Shown: positions 31,586 through 43,124 of the stretch, one piece after another
Layout: each line of letters opens with the position of its first letter
How positions within the stretch are numbered: position 1 is the first letter of the stretch
Source: Gracilaria caudata
Lineage: Eukaryota > Rhodophyta > Florideophyceae > Gracilariales > Gracilariaceae
Reading direction: 5' to 3'
Length of the DNA: 64,000 bases
NCBI GenBank assembly: GCA_030374735.1
Contig: JASCIV010000012.1
Coordinates: 1 to 64,000 of the forward strand
Program-made: the position numbers and the translations under genes
Notes under the pieces: generated by a model
The model's input: the letters and a program-made list of their open reading frames with translations, nothing else
Told to the model about the DNA's origin: nothing
Database searches by the model: none

Positions 31586-31732
31586 GGCCATCGGTCGTCG
31601 TCACAGTCTATCTTTGAAACCAAACCTAGGTTTGTGAATCCGTGAAAGGGCATTAAAAACCTATTTTTACTTTGCACACTTTCCGTGGACAGAACATTCA
31701 AACTGTGTTTGATTTTTTTGCTAAAGGCAGTG

Positions 31733-32668
31733 TCAGCCTACTGGGAGGTGCGGGAAAACCAGATAAAAAATTGAATATATCTCAAAATCTATCTTTTTCG
31801 GAACTATTCCGTACATTTCAGATTTTTCCCTGAGCTCAACATACACTGCTTTGGCCGAAGACTCCTCCCAACCCAAGAAGTGCTGCTCGCGAATGTGTGT
31901 CTCCACCACATACGGTAGAACAATATAGGCTGACGACGCTGTAGAGTCAGTAGATTTCTCACGGATGTTGCGATAGAACTTTTCAAACCCTACAAGCTTT
32001 GGGTGATAATCTTCAAAAAGTTTCTTAGCCTTCTCACCAAGCCACTTCCGATGAAGCGTATTCACACTAGTAAAAACTTTCGGCCATTTGCATTCCATAA
32101 CCAAAACTTTTCCAGAAGATACGACATGCATAGTAATAGAATCACTGTCCACTCCAGTTGGCAGCAAAACAGGAACAGAAATCCTTTTAGTAGCAGTGTT
32201 AGGTTCTTCCCATTCTGAAAACGAATACATCGGCTTAAACAATTTGTGGAAATGAGTCTTTGAGTCTTCATTGTCTTCGGTTATTTCCACTACATCATCT
32301 GCATCAACTTCCGCTTCCTCAAACATAGGAGCGGTTGTTGTTATATTTTCCATATCATTGGAACACCTTGGTTTGACATCATTGTTCACAGGAGTATTAT
32401 TTTCTGTTGCAGCAAGTCAGCTCATGATAAATTGAAGCAGCAATATGTGAGCGCATAACTTACTTTTGTGAAGATTAAGACTTCGGCGTACACGATTGTT
32501 TGCATTTCGGAAATTATCGAGCTTGTACTGGCTGAATAATTCCTCCATCTGATGCACGTACTTTGGGGACTCATCTCCAGTCAAAATCTTTTCGGCAAAA
32601 AGATGACGGAGCCGTTGGACAGCAGGGGCATCTTCATTAAGTCTCGGGAGTCTTTTCCCAGGAGCCAT
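31733..32668 (-). CDS. spliced gene of unknown family, divergent partner of Harbinger transposase
   Basis: Exon 1 runs from ATG at 32668 to 32464, a 60-nt intron spans 32463-32404 (donor GTAAGT, branch-like CTGAC, acceptor CAG), and exon 2 continues to 31733. Splicing keeps the frame and removes the stop otherwise reached in the intron. The product is about 291 residues: a basic N-terminal part (VHQMEELFSQYKLDNFRN, NNRVRRSLNLHK), an acidic linker (EVDADDVVEITEDNED), then an ordered domain (TKRISVPVLLPTGVDSDSI, VLVMECKWP, LPYVVETHIREQ). No family recognised. Its head-to-head position with a Harbinger-like transposase 630 bp away suggests the second protein of that element, although it is not the usual Myb type. 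Confidence 0.6.
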
Positions 32669-33298
32669 TGTGTGATGTCCCACGAGGATGGCATGAAGAT
32701 GTGAGTCGCCTGCGTTTTAGTCTAAGTACAAATTTCGCGCCTTAATCTCTCGTGAGATTACGTCTCTGAATTATAATAACGTTGTTTTAAATTTTCTATT
32801 GTAATCGATCAATCGAAAGTACTGATTATGTGATCGATTTTTTGTTTTGATTGGTCGATCACATGTACATCTAGATTAGTTCATGGAGTGGTACGCAATT
32901 ACAGGTTTGTCAAGTATATGTATAAAGAGGATAAACTGTGTTTTTTTTTCTATTCAGCGTATTTTGCTAGTAATCGACTCTGTAATTCAGTCGATTTGAG
33001 CTCTGATCGCCAATCAGAGCTGTTTCGATCGGTCGATCTCTGAATCTCAACAAGGACATGGGACACTGTACTCATTTGACAGCAAGCGACCTTTCATAAA
33101 GTAAACAAGGTGTCAATTCGAATATTTACTTTGCGCCAAAACTCAAGTAATCGAGGAATACATTTTTGAAATTTCAAGTCGTGATAGATTTCAAACTTGT
33201 TCTGCAATCGGCTTAGTAAAATCTTGAATTTCTGATAATGAAAATTTTTTTTCACAGATAAGCGGTCAAAAGTTACCGCCAGACGCATTAGAGTCTGC
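32669..33298. promoter_or_regulatory. bidirectional intergenic region with GATCGA palindromes
   Basis: The 630-bp AT-rich spacer lies between two divergent starts (32668 minus and 33299 plus), so it must hold both promoters. It contains GTGATCGA/TCGATCAC inverted copies (about 32,829-32,862) and a cluster of gatcg/cgatc words near 32,990-33,045, possible binding sites for the element's own proteins. Confidence 0.4.
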
Positions 33299-34176
33299 AT
33301 GGCGTCCGTACCTTCCTCCTTCGCGTTCGAAAACGAGGCCGCTCAGATCCTGCGTTGCGAGCTTGGGTCTACATTAGGAAATGAAAGACTTTTCCGTGCG
33401 GTTTTTGGCGTTCCCCTTTGTCTGTTCCCGGAGGTTTGGCGCAATATTGGTCGGCATCTACCGCCGAAAACGGAGGCTAAGCATCTACTTTGCGCTCTCA
33501 TGTTTTTGCGTTTGTACGACACCGAAAATGTTCTCTCCCCTCTTGCGCAATGCGACGAGAAGTCTTTACGAAAGTGGGTCTCGGTCGTGGTGCCGGCGTT
33601 GGCAAGGATGAATGTGGTAAGTCTTGAAGTTCTTTCTTTTACTGGTGCCTTATCTAACCCATGTAAGATTATATGGAATGAGCGGTTGCGCAATCGCAAG
33701 CATTCGCGGTTCAAGGTTTCCGTGGATGGAACAGACTGCGCTATTTTAGAGCCCACGCCGTTTCACTCCAAGTGGTTTAGTCACAAGTTGAATGGACCTG
33801 GAGTCAGATACGAGGTAGCGGTCGCGATTGATAGCGGTGAAATAGTTTGGTTGCATGGACTATTTCCTTGTGGAAGTTGCACTGATTTGGTTATATATTG
33901 CCTTCGACTAAAGCAGTGTTTGAATTCAGATGAAATAGTTGTTGCAGATGCTGGTTACCCAGATCACACTACAGGTTTTACTTCAACTAATCGTGAATCA
34001 AGATTCTTCAGCTACCTACGAGCTCGCCACGAAGCTGTTAACAAACGTCTGGAGCAGTTTCAGGCTATAGTGCGTTCTTTTTGACACGAAAAGAGCAAAC
34101 ATGCGGACGTTTTCTTTGCAGTCGCGGGCCTTACGTAGCTCATGTTGAGATGGGAACCAGTTTTCCTTGGCTAGTA
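33299..34176 (+). pseudogene. Harbinger-type (DDE_Tnp_4) transposase, two late stops
   Basis: The ATG at 33299 opens 261 codons with the DDE_Tnp_4 residues: D in VSVDGTDCAI, D in EIVVADAGYPDH and E in RARHEAVNKRLEQF. A 51-nt in-frame intron at 33617-33667 (GTAAGT donor, TATCTAAC branch-like, TAAG acceptor) is likely, joining RMNV to IIWNERLR. The TGA at 34082 occurs exactly where relatives have Arg (FRHE) and a TAG follows in VAGLT-LML, so the gene once ran to about 34,176. Both stops fit C to T. The N-terminal half (PLCLFPEVWRNI, AKHLLCALMFLRLY) is helical as in the family. Confidence 0.82.
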
Positions 34177-34668
34177 AACTTTGTGAAAGCATATTTGTTC
34201 TTGGGAAGAACACGTTTTTCGCTCTATTAGAAGCACGAGAAATCGCGATTTCCCGCATCTTCCTGGCTGACAGAGACGGTCTCATGAGAACAGCTCAGAA
34301 AAAAAAACAGCGAGCATTACGGTAGGAGCACAACGAACGCACCGTTGGTTTTCTCCATGGAAGCGAACGGTGGATTTCTTCAAAAATCAAGGCCAACTAG
34401 AAGGTCACATGGACGGGTTATGAGTGTCAGTTGGTCAACTTGTCTCCAGAGAAGTAACTGACCAATCTCGGAACTCAAAGAATACACTGCAGGTCTTGGA
34501 CCAGATTTCGGACATCGTACGCGCGACGAGGCTCGTACTACGACCACAGTGAGAGTTCATCTCTCTCCCTTTTCCAAAGCTCGAGATGAACATTACAAAT
34601 CTGTTGTTATGCATTTCACGCTCGGTGCATAAGTTGATCTCTGAATTCTTAGGCAAAGCAGTCGTACG
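34177..34668. other. spacer between two element relics
   Basis: No gene is supported. It should contain the right end of the Harbinger-like element, but no inverted partner was found near 31,600. Confidence 0.35.
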
Positions 34669-37600
34669 TTGCAACGGTTAAACATGAGAGATTCTAGCCC
34701 AGCCAAGAGAACAATGAATAACAATCTTGGCTCCTCATCTTCATTGCATAATCTTTCCCAGCACGACAGATCTATTATATTTGAGCACATCTCGCATTCA
34801 TTCTTGCGAGAGCTATACACTCCACAACCAGAAGTGAATGAAAATCACACAGAGCTGCATGAACTGTCAAAGTTGCGGTTTCTAGGCAATGCAACGCCGC
34901 TGCTAGTAGAACTCGTCCACTATCCAGACCTGATCAATCCCGAAACCAAAGACTAACCCTGTTTCCAGAGGGTAACGCCGATAAGCTCTTAGACGTAGAG
35001 TACTTATCAAAGCAGTTTCTAAGCACGCGTGAAATTGATATACCTTCTGCAGTTTGGACGTGTTGGAAGCGATATTGTTTTGCATCCTTAGTTATAGGGA
35101 AGAACCCGCGCTTCAGAGAAAAGGTTCTCGCCATTTACGAACGTATGAAAAGGCTACACGTCGATCTTGAAAGCGCAGCAAATTTTGTGCGTCCACGTCA
35201 TCGAGGCGCACGTAAATCTCATGCAACCCGAGAAGCGAACATTGAGTGTGACACAACCTATGAACATCGATATCAAGTAAAAGATTTCGCTCGATCTTTG
35301 TTGCCATTCATGTTTGGAAAGGCGCAAAGAGATGCTGTTCATGGAAAGTTGTGTGTAAGAGCCGTTCGAATATTGCCTGGTTTGTCTCTGAATTTCTTGT
35401 ATCACCACCCGAATCCAACATCCGAACAAAACAGTGATTCAATTGCGCTGATCGACGAATTTCTTTCTCGACAGTGAGCCTTTCATCGGCTTGGGAGTCG
35501 GAACATGTACACAGCGATTGATGACCTGCCTCAGTATGTCTGCGAGTGCCACCCCGCTTGCTTTGCCGACGTCTGTCGAAACTCATTGGCTGTTACATTT
35601 GAGAGGTTTTCAAAGATATCACAGGAGCTCAAACCTCAGGAGAAAGAGAAAGAATTTATCCTCGACCTTTTGTTCTCCCCATTAACAGACAATATTGTAG
35701 AGACATGCGATAACGCTGTAGCGGAGCTTCTGACCGTTCCAATGCGAATGGTTTACAGATGCCGTTGCGTTCTACAGAAGGTCTTAAACCGCCCCCATAT
35801 GTTACTTGAACCACGGCGATTATCTGAACATGGTCTTCGATCTCGTGCACTTCACCCCTTGAATCGTATCCCGTCTACTGTACTGGACTCGATCTCAACT
35901 TTTTTGGACGTGGCATTGCGAGCAGATCCGGCTGCATGTGGGGGCGTTGTGACCTACAAACTATGCGACCCAGAAGTGAAGACGTACGCCAAGCTTTTCA
36001 AGCTGGTTCACACAATAATGATCGGGCAGCTCGGCGAAAACGAAGTTGGTTCTGTAGTTCCTCATCCTTTGAGCGCATTGTCGGCGAGTACTTAGACGAA
36101 CGAGATGGTCGGCTTAGCTTTGCACGAAGCGATCACAATGTATGTATTCACTGCTGTGAACTTGGAATCGCACTCCATACGTTGGAATTAGAGATGAAGC
36201 TAATGCCTTCGACGGCTGGCGATGTAACCCGCCAATTGCGAGAGGCCCAGGTACAAAGTGCACGGGAGGATCTCAGAGCTCATTTGGCGCTTAATAGAAA
36301 TGTGCGATCGCACCTTAAAAAGCTGGTAGACTTCTTCAAAACGGTAGAGAACGAGAGAAGAATGTTGCGCTTACAAGAGGAAGAGTCACAGAACTCTTCG
36401 CCATTTTGGAATTCATTGGCACCGGGGTGTGGCTTACTAACACATTCAGATGACATGTCCTCGGTGGAAATTCCGTATTTTGTTCGAGATTCTCTCTCTT
36501 CTCATTAGTGTGAACGCTCATGTCTCTCCGATCACCGGAAATGCCACTGTGTTCTCAACAGAGCAAGGAGAATGTCCCCATAGTTCTAGTAGTTTTTTCG
36601 AGAAGCTGCTCTTAGATCATCTGCTTACCTGTCGTAGAGAACGAGTTAAGGTGGTGTTGTCTGACTGCGCCAGCGTAGGAAAGAGTTTTGTAACTTGCGT
36701 AGCATTTACCCCAGTTCATGATTGACTCACGATTTTGTGATGCGTTTTCGATGCGTTTCATGGCCAACTGTCACGGTAAGTAGCACTGCGATTCTCTCTT
36801 CAAACAGATGCGAAGGAAAGGGACCAATACAACATTTGTGTCAATTGACGGCCTCTTAGACATATTTAAAGACATCCACCGGAGCAACGGTGCACGTGTA
36901 GTAGCTTATGCCCTAGATCCGATCTCAAGCACGAATTGGACTGAAGTTGTTAATCGTGCTGAGTATGAGACGGTACCGCCACCATATCTCGGTTTCAATC
37001 ATTTCCATGTGCACTATGCGTGCACCGCAAAGCCGAATGCTCGTTCTTGGCCACCGTCTACATTATTGGAGCTACTAGCTATATCTTCCTGAAGAAGCCA
37101 ACTGCGTTCGACTTTGTCCCTGGCCAATTGAAGACACTTCAGGTTACATCTCGTTTGATAACCGCCCGGTAGATGTCCCTGCCGCCAAATCTTGCTTAAG
37201 AAAAGTAGCACCGACCAGGAGTTATGAAAGAAATGAAGCACATTGGCATTCGGTCATTCATCCTGAGCATCCCTTTCGAGAAGGGGGAGATGGAGTTGTG
37301 TCACAAAGAGCGGCGCGAATAGTGGGACAGAACTCAAGCGCATTTGAAAAGTACGCAGCAGATTTGAGAGGCAGTAGCAGATTGGCCAAGCGCTCTTGGC
37401 CTGAAGAAATGCAACGACCTTATGTCCCGAACTCGGCAAATGTCAAATTCGCACCCAAAAACTGGGTGCTAAGGATATCTACGTCCCATTTCAAGAATTC
37501 AATTGGATAAACCATCCCGAGATATCCACCTGTCAACTTCGTGAACGCTTTAGATGGACTGGGTCCAAGATGCTACTCAACGCTCCACCAAATAACAGAA

Positions 37601-37900
37601 ACGAATATTGAGCCTCCATTCTCTGTTCTGAAGGGAACCTGCGCGTCAACCTCTATTGTGCGATTCAACGAACAGGTTTCCGATAAATCTGTGTCTGTTA
37701 GCTCTTTGGATTTGTATGCGGCAATTCGGGAGGATATCTTGGGATCTACTGTGACCGAAAACTATCTCGTACCGTGTGCTATTGCGGCAAGTGAAAAGCA
37801 TGCTCCAAATACCACAAATACTTGAAGGACAACAAAGAGAGAGAGGAAACGCAGAAGGCCAGTCGGCAAGCGTTCTGCCTATCAGATTTGCCGTCAAGAT
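34669..37900 (+). pseudogene. large eroded DUF7869-like transposase
   Basis: Several plus-strand frames follow one another: 34669-34956, about 34,957-35,477, 35505-36095, 35936-36508, 36450-36725 and 36808-37092. They encode RYCFASLVIGKNPRFREKVL, CECHPACFADVCRNSLAV, SSFERIVGEYLDERDGRLSF, CIHCCELGIALHTLELEMKL (CxxC), HLALNRNVRSHLKKLVDFF, RVKVVLSDCASVGKSF and CHDAKERDQYN. The CxxC, H-x-A helix, hydrophobic-Asp block and H-x-K-x-x-x-D block come in the same order as in the element at 27048-28745, so I infer the same broad transposase group with a larger N-terminus. An intron-like GTAAGT to ACAG segment spans about 36,775-36,807. Stops and frame changes show decay. Confidence 0.5.
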
Positions 37901-38056
37901 GTACAGCTAATGCGGAAGTTAAGGATCAAACGGCCGCAAGAACAAAACGCATAACACAATGCATTAAATGACGCCAACAATAACCGGAGTAGCACGATGC
38001 CCACAGGAGGTTCGAGCGAAACGTTTGCCCGGTTTCGCGAAAGGTACTGAGAGACC

Positions 38057-39283
38057 TCACCAAATTCGTTCCGAAAGCAGTTCCATGGCAAAGTCCTCAT
38101 GGAGAACGACCGATTGGCATCCGAGACGGTAGAGTTTCTTGCGTGGCAATGAAAGCACGATGAATCGCGAGACCGGAGAGACGGTCTTCTGCTTTATCAA
38201 ACCAGAACAGCATTGCACAAACTGCACAAATTGAACTGCCATTTTGTGGCTCGCCGGATACGTCTTCAGGCCAATAGCCACGACCTCAAACAATGGCAAT
38301 CTCCGAGCTCGACGAAGTTCAATTAAAGCTTTCAAAAAGCCGACTAGCTCGTTCTTTAACCTTTGCTGCTCTACGGAATCCGTACTCGCGCAGAGAGTAA
38401 AGAGGTTTATCTCAAGATTTGTATATGCTCTTCTACTGCCCTCATCTGATGGTTTGGCTTGCCGAACCCTTGCAAGACTTCCACATGTTTCGACATCACC
38501 CAAAACCACTTTCAAGGATGAATAATCAGCATCGCTCAGTGCAGTCTGTAACACACAAGCTGCATACACATTGCCATCCGGATTTGGCTCTACGTCAGTG
38601 CTCAGGATTTGCACTGGCGGTGCTTACGATCTCTGGTGTTCAGGCCTTGCAATCTCGCCAAATGGGTAGTCAGAATAGCAATGATATTGATGATCGTATC
38701 TTTTGGCAACGGTTTTGACAGAAAGCAGGACGTCTTCGACGGATTCGGCCTTGAGCATCTTCAATCTTTTCAAACGATTCAGAAGTCGTCGTACAGCACG
38801 AACGTCATCCAGGTTATCGAAGTTTGGCAACCGTCGATATGTCATTCGAGGGACATGACGCTTAACAATTTTACCATGTTTTACTGTTCTTCTTGGCAGA
38901 TGTTTAAGTTTTCTTTCTTGTAAGTAGTTGGATTTCTTGAGAACGTATAACGAGCGTTTGCTCACACATTATTTTTCAGAAAGTACCAGATATGTAATTT
39001 CATGCAATGGACCTCGTCCGACAGACAGTGGAATAAAGTCCTCTTTGCTGCCGATGACACAGAAGGGCTGCAGAACGTCTAGGAATGATATCTCTTTAAC
39101 AAATTGGGGAGGTTTTGTTCGAGAAGAAACCAGAGAAGAACAGCCTGGGACAGTAGAAGAATATTGAGATACAAATCTTCCGCCAACCGGACGCTGTCAT
39201 TGAACTTGTATTTGTCGCGTAGTAAGAGTGTGAAATGGTTGCGTCATTTGAATGAGAAAACAAGCCGTATTTGATATACGACC
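38057..39283 (-). pseudogene. unknown minus-strand gene, 3' part, split by pogo element
   Basis: One minus-strand frame runs from 39283 to a stop at 38057, interrupted only by three in-frame stops (after RQIQVQ, after LVLSEK and after ARPEHQRS at 38624). It encodes SSLVSSRTKPPQFVKEISFL, QPFCVIGSKEDFIPLSVG, KHLPRRTVKHGKIVKRHV, RRLLNRLKRLKMLKAESV and ILSTDVEPNPDGNVYAACVL, ending in a helical region. No family recognised. Its 5' part is at 41774-41843, beyond the pogo insertion, in the same frame once the insertion and one TA are removed. It is convergent with the DUF7869-like gene and may be its companion. Confidence 0.5.
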
Positions 39284-39285
39284 TA

Positions 39286-39309
39286 ACGTTTGAACGGAAA
39301 TTCGAAACG
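39286..39309 (+). repeat. left terminal inverted repeat of pogo element
   Basis: Perfect inverted match to 41748-41771, preceded by TA. Confidence 0.9.
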
Positions 39310-39590
39310 TTTTCAGAATATCGAAACAGGGCAACACCCTCGTCAATGAACATTTCGCGCCAAACCTGAGCTCAAACTCGAAGCAGTCGAGCTCTATCTC
39401 TCCTGTAGCGCAGTTTAGGCTTTCTTCTTCAGCTTTTCTCAAGGGAAGGAGACGGCAGAACATTGCCGAAACGCTTCCCAGTGCTCAAGAATGCTGAAAA
39501 GGCATTATGTGTGAGCAAAAACACTTAAAAAGTAAGCCCTTTACATCACGACGGTACGTCATGCTTTCATCTTTTTCGCGATTGATACAC

Positions 39591-41176
39591 GATGAAAGAC
39601 TACGAAAGACTTCAAAACGCGTTTTGGGACTTCAATGACGACCCCAACGAGTCTTTTACTGACGTCATCAAGCGCTACAATCTCTCCAAATGTCGAATCT
39701 TTCGCGCGTATCACTGATGGACTTCTAATCTTCCAGAGGCCCAACCAACGGAGCCAGATGATGTACACTTAGATGGGGTTCTCGGTCGTGGTCGACGGCG
39801 TTTACTAGATGGAGGAGACGAGCATCTCATTTCGCAGGCAATTTAGCATTTTGCCTCAAACAAAACCCCGCTCGACGGCCAAAGCGTAGCGCAATTAGCG
39901 GCGCCTCTCATTGAACTAAAGCCATAGTATATACAAAGACAATTGAATCTCCGTAATGGCACGCCGTCACTCTCATTGGTATCAGACTTTGTTCTTCGGC
40001 ACCCAAAGCTCGAGCTAAAATTGGTACAAATTTTGGAAGACAAACGTATTCTTGCGGGTCCCAAGACAAACCATCGCGGAGCATACCAGTCGACTTAACG
40101 CCATGATGAATAGGTGGAACATCAAAAGTCCTGAGCAAGTCTTCAACATTGACGAGAGCGGTGTCATCTTTGCACGTGTCACTGGTCGATCGCGCCGCAA
40201 GGGAATTGGTCCCGCTGAAGAACGCCTTGTGCGAACGAACCTCGCAACGAAAGGAACCCTACCCCATGTCACAATTATGGGGGTCGTCAACGCAGCAGGA
40301 CAAAAATTTTCTCCAATTGTTGTCTTCCCTGGAAAGAACGCCAGGTATAGAAGAGTTAGCGGCGAGTACGAAACTGTTCACAAGTATCTCTCGCATTCTT
40401 ATGTGTACCATCTAGATCCCGCCTGCGTGGATAAGGATGTCATCTTTGACTGGAGTAAACAATTCGTGATTGAAACGGAAGAGCTGCGAAAGAAACAAAA
40501 CAAGCTTTTGTTGATCATGGATGGATACAAAAGCCATATGCAGTACAATTCTCTCCGAACGCTAAAGGACGGTAACATTTTTGTGGACGGCCTCTCTTCC
40601 CATGTCTCACATGTTCTACAGCCACTTGACGTCGGAGTGTTTTCGCCATTCAAGTCTTTCTTGCAGAAAGAGCTGCACACGAGAGCGAGAAATTTGGACA
40701 AACTGGATGTATTTGAAGTTTCTAACTGCATCTCGAACGCTTATGATTTGGCCTTCACTCTGAAGAATACCATCGCAGGGTTCGCTAAAACAGGCACGTG
40801 GTGCGCTACAACTCAGCGCGCAAGCTTTGAACTCCTACGAAACATCTCGTACTATGCGGAAAGTGGATCTCCTGCAGAGCTTACATTGGAAGAGTTAGTG
40901 TCGTCCTTCAATTCAAAGTCGCGCTCGCTACTGGCCAGTACCGTCGTCGAAGAGCGGAAGACGACTCAGGTTATCACCAAGAGAGGCTCTTATCTGACGG
41001 ACAGCGCAGTTGTAGAGGCTCTTGACAAAAGATACAAGAAGCTTGCTTCCGAAGAAGCTGCAAAGAAAGAAAAGGCCGACGGGAAGAAGAATTTTGTGGC
41101 TGCAAGAGCACCGCGCATGAGGCTTCTTCACGATCCATCGGATGGAACGCCGGCAGAATTGCGTCATCTTATGTAA
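39591..41176 (+). pseudogene. pogo-type DDE_1 transposase, N-terminal part frameshifted
   Basis: The ATG at 39591 opens a helix-turn-helix-like start (MKDYERLQNAFWDFNDD, FTDVIKRYNLSKCRIFRA) that ends at a TGA near 39715. Fragments in a second frame continue (GVLGRGRRRLLDGGDEHL, VSDFVLRHPKLELKLV) before the main frame, open from about 40052 to 41176. That frame has the DDE_1 triad: D in VFNIDESGV (40151), D in LLIMDGYKSH (40520) and D in LQPLDVGVFSPFK (40628), plus the usual HVLQPLD and AFTLKNTIAGFAKTG helices. The C-terminus is Lys/Glu-rich. The catalytic domain looks intact; the DNA-binding half is not. Confidence 0.85.
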
Positions 41177-41747
41177 GTAGCCCCGGCGGGGGCTACAAAG
41201 AGGAAGGGGCTGAATGCCTCGAGGCGTTTGAGGCGTGCTGTAAGATGCACGCGGGCGGCAGGTGATTGTGCGGAAGCAGTGGAGGATATAGCTCATATAC
41301 ATGCTCTTGCGCCTCGTCGGCTTCAGCTTTCGGAGGGGCTGAAGGCGTCAAGAAAGAATAGAAGATTCATCCGGATGGTGCGCGCTCTAAGAGCTGTGAG
41401 AAAGAGCCGGGTGGTCAACTAAAATGGAGGTGATGGTAATGTCGGATTGGAGAAGTTCAAAGCTAATGAGGAGCTCGTTAGCGGCCGAGAGACATTCTAC
41501 ATGAATGCGGAGGACGCTCTTTCTTTTTTTGCAATAAATTTCGTTTCTCCGTTTCTGGGAAACTTGTGGTGTTTTAAGGGGTTATCTCAACCCCATTTTC
41601 ATGGAAACCGCTACTTCAATTATCATGTGACTCTTTTAAATAGTATGCCAAGGTCCCTTCTACACTTAGAAGAGATTTCGGAAGATATCCTATTGTGGTT
41701 GCCAAGATATTGGCGCAAAACTTCGTCGGAGTCGTCGAAAATTTGGT

Positions 41748-41771
41748 CGTTTCGAATTTCCGTTCAAACGT
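41748..41771 (-). repeat. right terminal inverted repeat of pogo element
   Basis: Perfect inverted match to 39286-39309, followed by TA. Confidence 0.9.
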
Positions 41772-41773
41772 TA

Positions 41774-41843
41774 TATGAATAGCGTCGTCTTCTTCGCTCA
41801 TATCTGTGTTCTCGGCAAAAGAGATCATAGTTTCGTTCCACAT
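41774..41843 (-). pseudogene. 5' part of the minus-strand gene split by pogo
   Basis: An ATG at 41843 starts MWNETMISFAENTDMSEEDD and the frame runs to the pogo boundary. Distance arithmetic (41843 minus 38965, less 2488 bp for element plus one TA, is a multiple of three) shows the frame continues at 39283. Upstream coding beyond 41843 is unclear. Confidence 0.4.
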
Positions 41844-42359
41844 TTTGATTTACAGGAGAAGGGTACGTACAGATTCTGGGGATTGGGCAATACGTAGCCA
41901 GTTTTACACATGTACGTCTTTTTTGGACCAACGAAAGTTTTCGGTCCAGTTGGAAGTTGGTCTTGGTCTCTGTTTGCATGCCACATGTTGGTATTTTCAG
42001 TGGAGTCCACTGTGCACTGTAGAAATAATGATTGCTCTACCGTTCTGTAAGAAGTGGGCACAACGACCATCAACGGTTCTTCGCTGGGCTTTTCTATCTG
42101 TTCGCTGTGTGTTTTTCGTCAAATTCTCATGGGCGCTCCTCTAACAGATACAAAGACTGAGTGCATCTCAGTGACGATTGTTCACTGCTCACCTGTGAGT
42201 AACAGGAAAACAGTTGCCCAACCCCGATTTGAAAGTGTTAATCTTGAGCTAAGGTCTGTTGCGCGAGGAAGCTTCACAAACACCTTCCAATATTTGCGAG
42301 TAGCTCTTGAGCAAATTTTCTGCTTTTTTGCTTATTTTCTGCTTCATGATCCAAGCTCT

Positions 42360-43087
42360 TCAGTTTGTTAAATAGTGTCGTAGTGAAGATAAGGATTTCC
42401 AGCGCCCTGTGATGGCCATTGATTCAATAGAAACTCCATTAATGTATTCATGCAAAGCTCCACCACTTCTTGCAGAATGAGTGCTAATCCGAAAGTTATC
42501 GATTCTAAGCTGAGTGCAGGCTTTCTTGAGCTTCTTTGTATACGTTTCGTCAGACAATTTGGAGAGCTTTGTCTCCAGAAACAGTAGGACAATTTGCCTT
42601 AAGCGCTTTCAAAGCTGTAACGGGTTCCTTCTTTCTTAGTGGAACAAATTGGTAAGGTCCGGTTTTGCCGTCCTTGATGCACACTCCTGCCGTTCCTGGT
42701 TCAAATGTAGACACACGGGGATCTCCTGGTAGAGCGACTAGGTTCCACGTCAAATCGAGTACCTCACCAGCACGTAAACATCCATTTTAAGAAATGAAGA
42801 TAGCCACTGCTGCAGAGAAATTTCCGTTCGTTAAAAACCAGCCAGCAATAGCATTTGCGAATTGCATTATGAGAGAAACGGATGATTCGGATCGGTTTGC
42901 GTTGTCCCTGCCATCTAAAGCTCGGGTAGAGAGTCCTAATTTCTTTTTCGTGGCTGGTACCACTAGATCTATAGCACAGATTAAATTGGACATATTTTGT
43001 CGAACACCTCTTGCCTCACACGCATCAAATGCTTCTTCAATGAAATCTGGAGGTTTTCATATAACTATTGTATGGTGGGAGGTATAA
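42360..43087 (-). pseudogene. tyrosine recombinase of the retroelement
   Basis: The N-terminal helical domain (NLICAIDLVVPATKKKLGL, FANAIAGWFLTNGNFSAA) is followed, after a TAA at 42787-42789 in the same frame, by CLRAGEVLDLTWNLVALPGD with the first catalytic Arg, then GPYQFVPLRKKEP. After a frame change near 42,550 come RISTHSARSGGALHEYI (His-x-x-Arg box), AITGRWKSLSSLRHYL with the Trp/His position and the nucleophilic Tyr. All diagnostic residues of the family are visible; one stop and one frameshift inactivate the copy. Confidence 0.85.
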
Positions 43088-43124
43088 CTTTCAAACTGCT
43101 TTGAAAGCTTTGCAGTGCCTCGTT

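Larger units (their letters stand above)
39286..41771 (+). mobile_element. pogo/Tigger-type element with 24-bp perfect terminal repeats and TA duplication
   Basis: ACGTTTGAACGGAAATTCGA and four further bases at 39286-39309 are perfectly inverted at 41748-41771. TA flanks both ends (39284-39285, 41772-41773), the Tc1/mariner/pogo target rule. The internal gene is a DDE_1 transposase. Perfect terminal repeats suggest fairly recent insertion, yet the 5' part of the transposase frame is broken. Confidence 0.88.

Noticed and set aside
36770..36807. Firm intron in the large DUF7869-like gene
   Set aside because: Donor and acceptor look good, but the flanking frames do not join cleanly, so it is mentioned only as intron-like.
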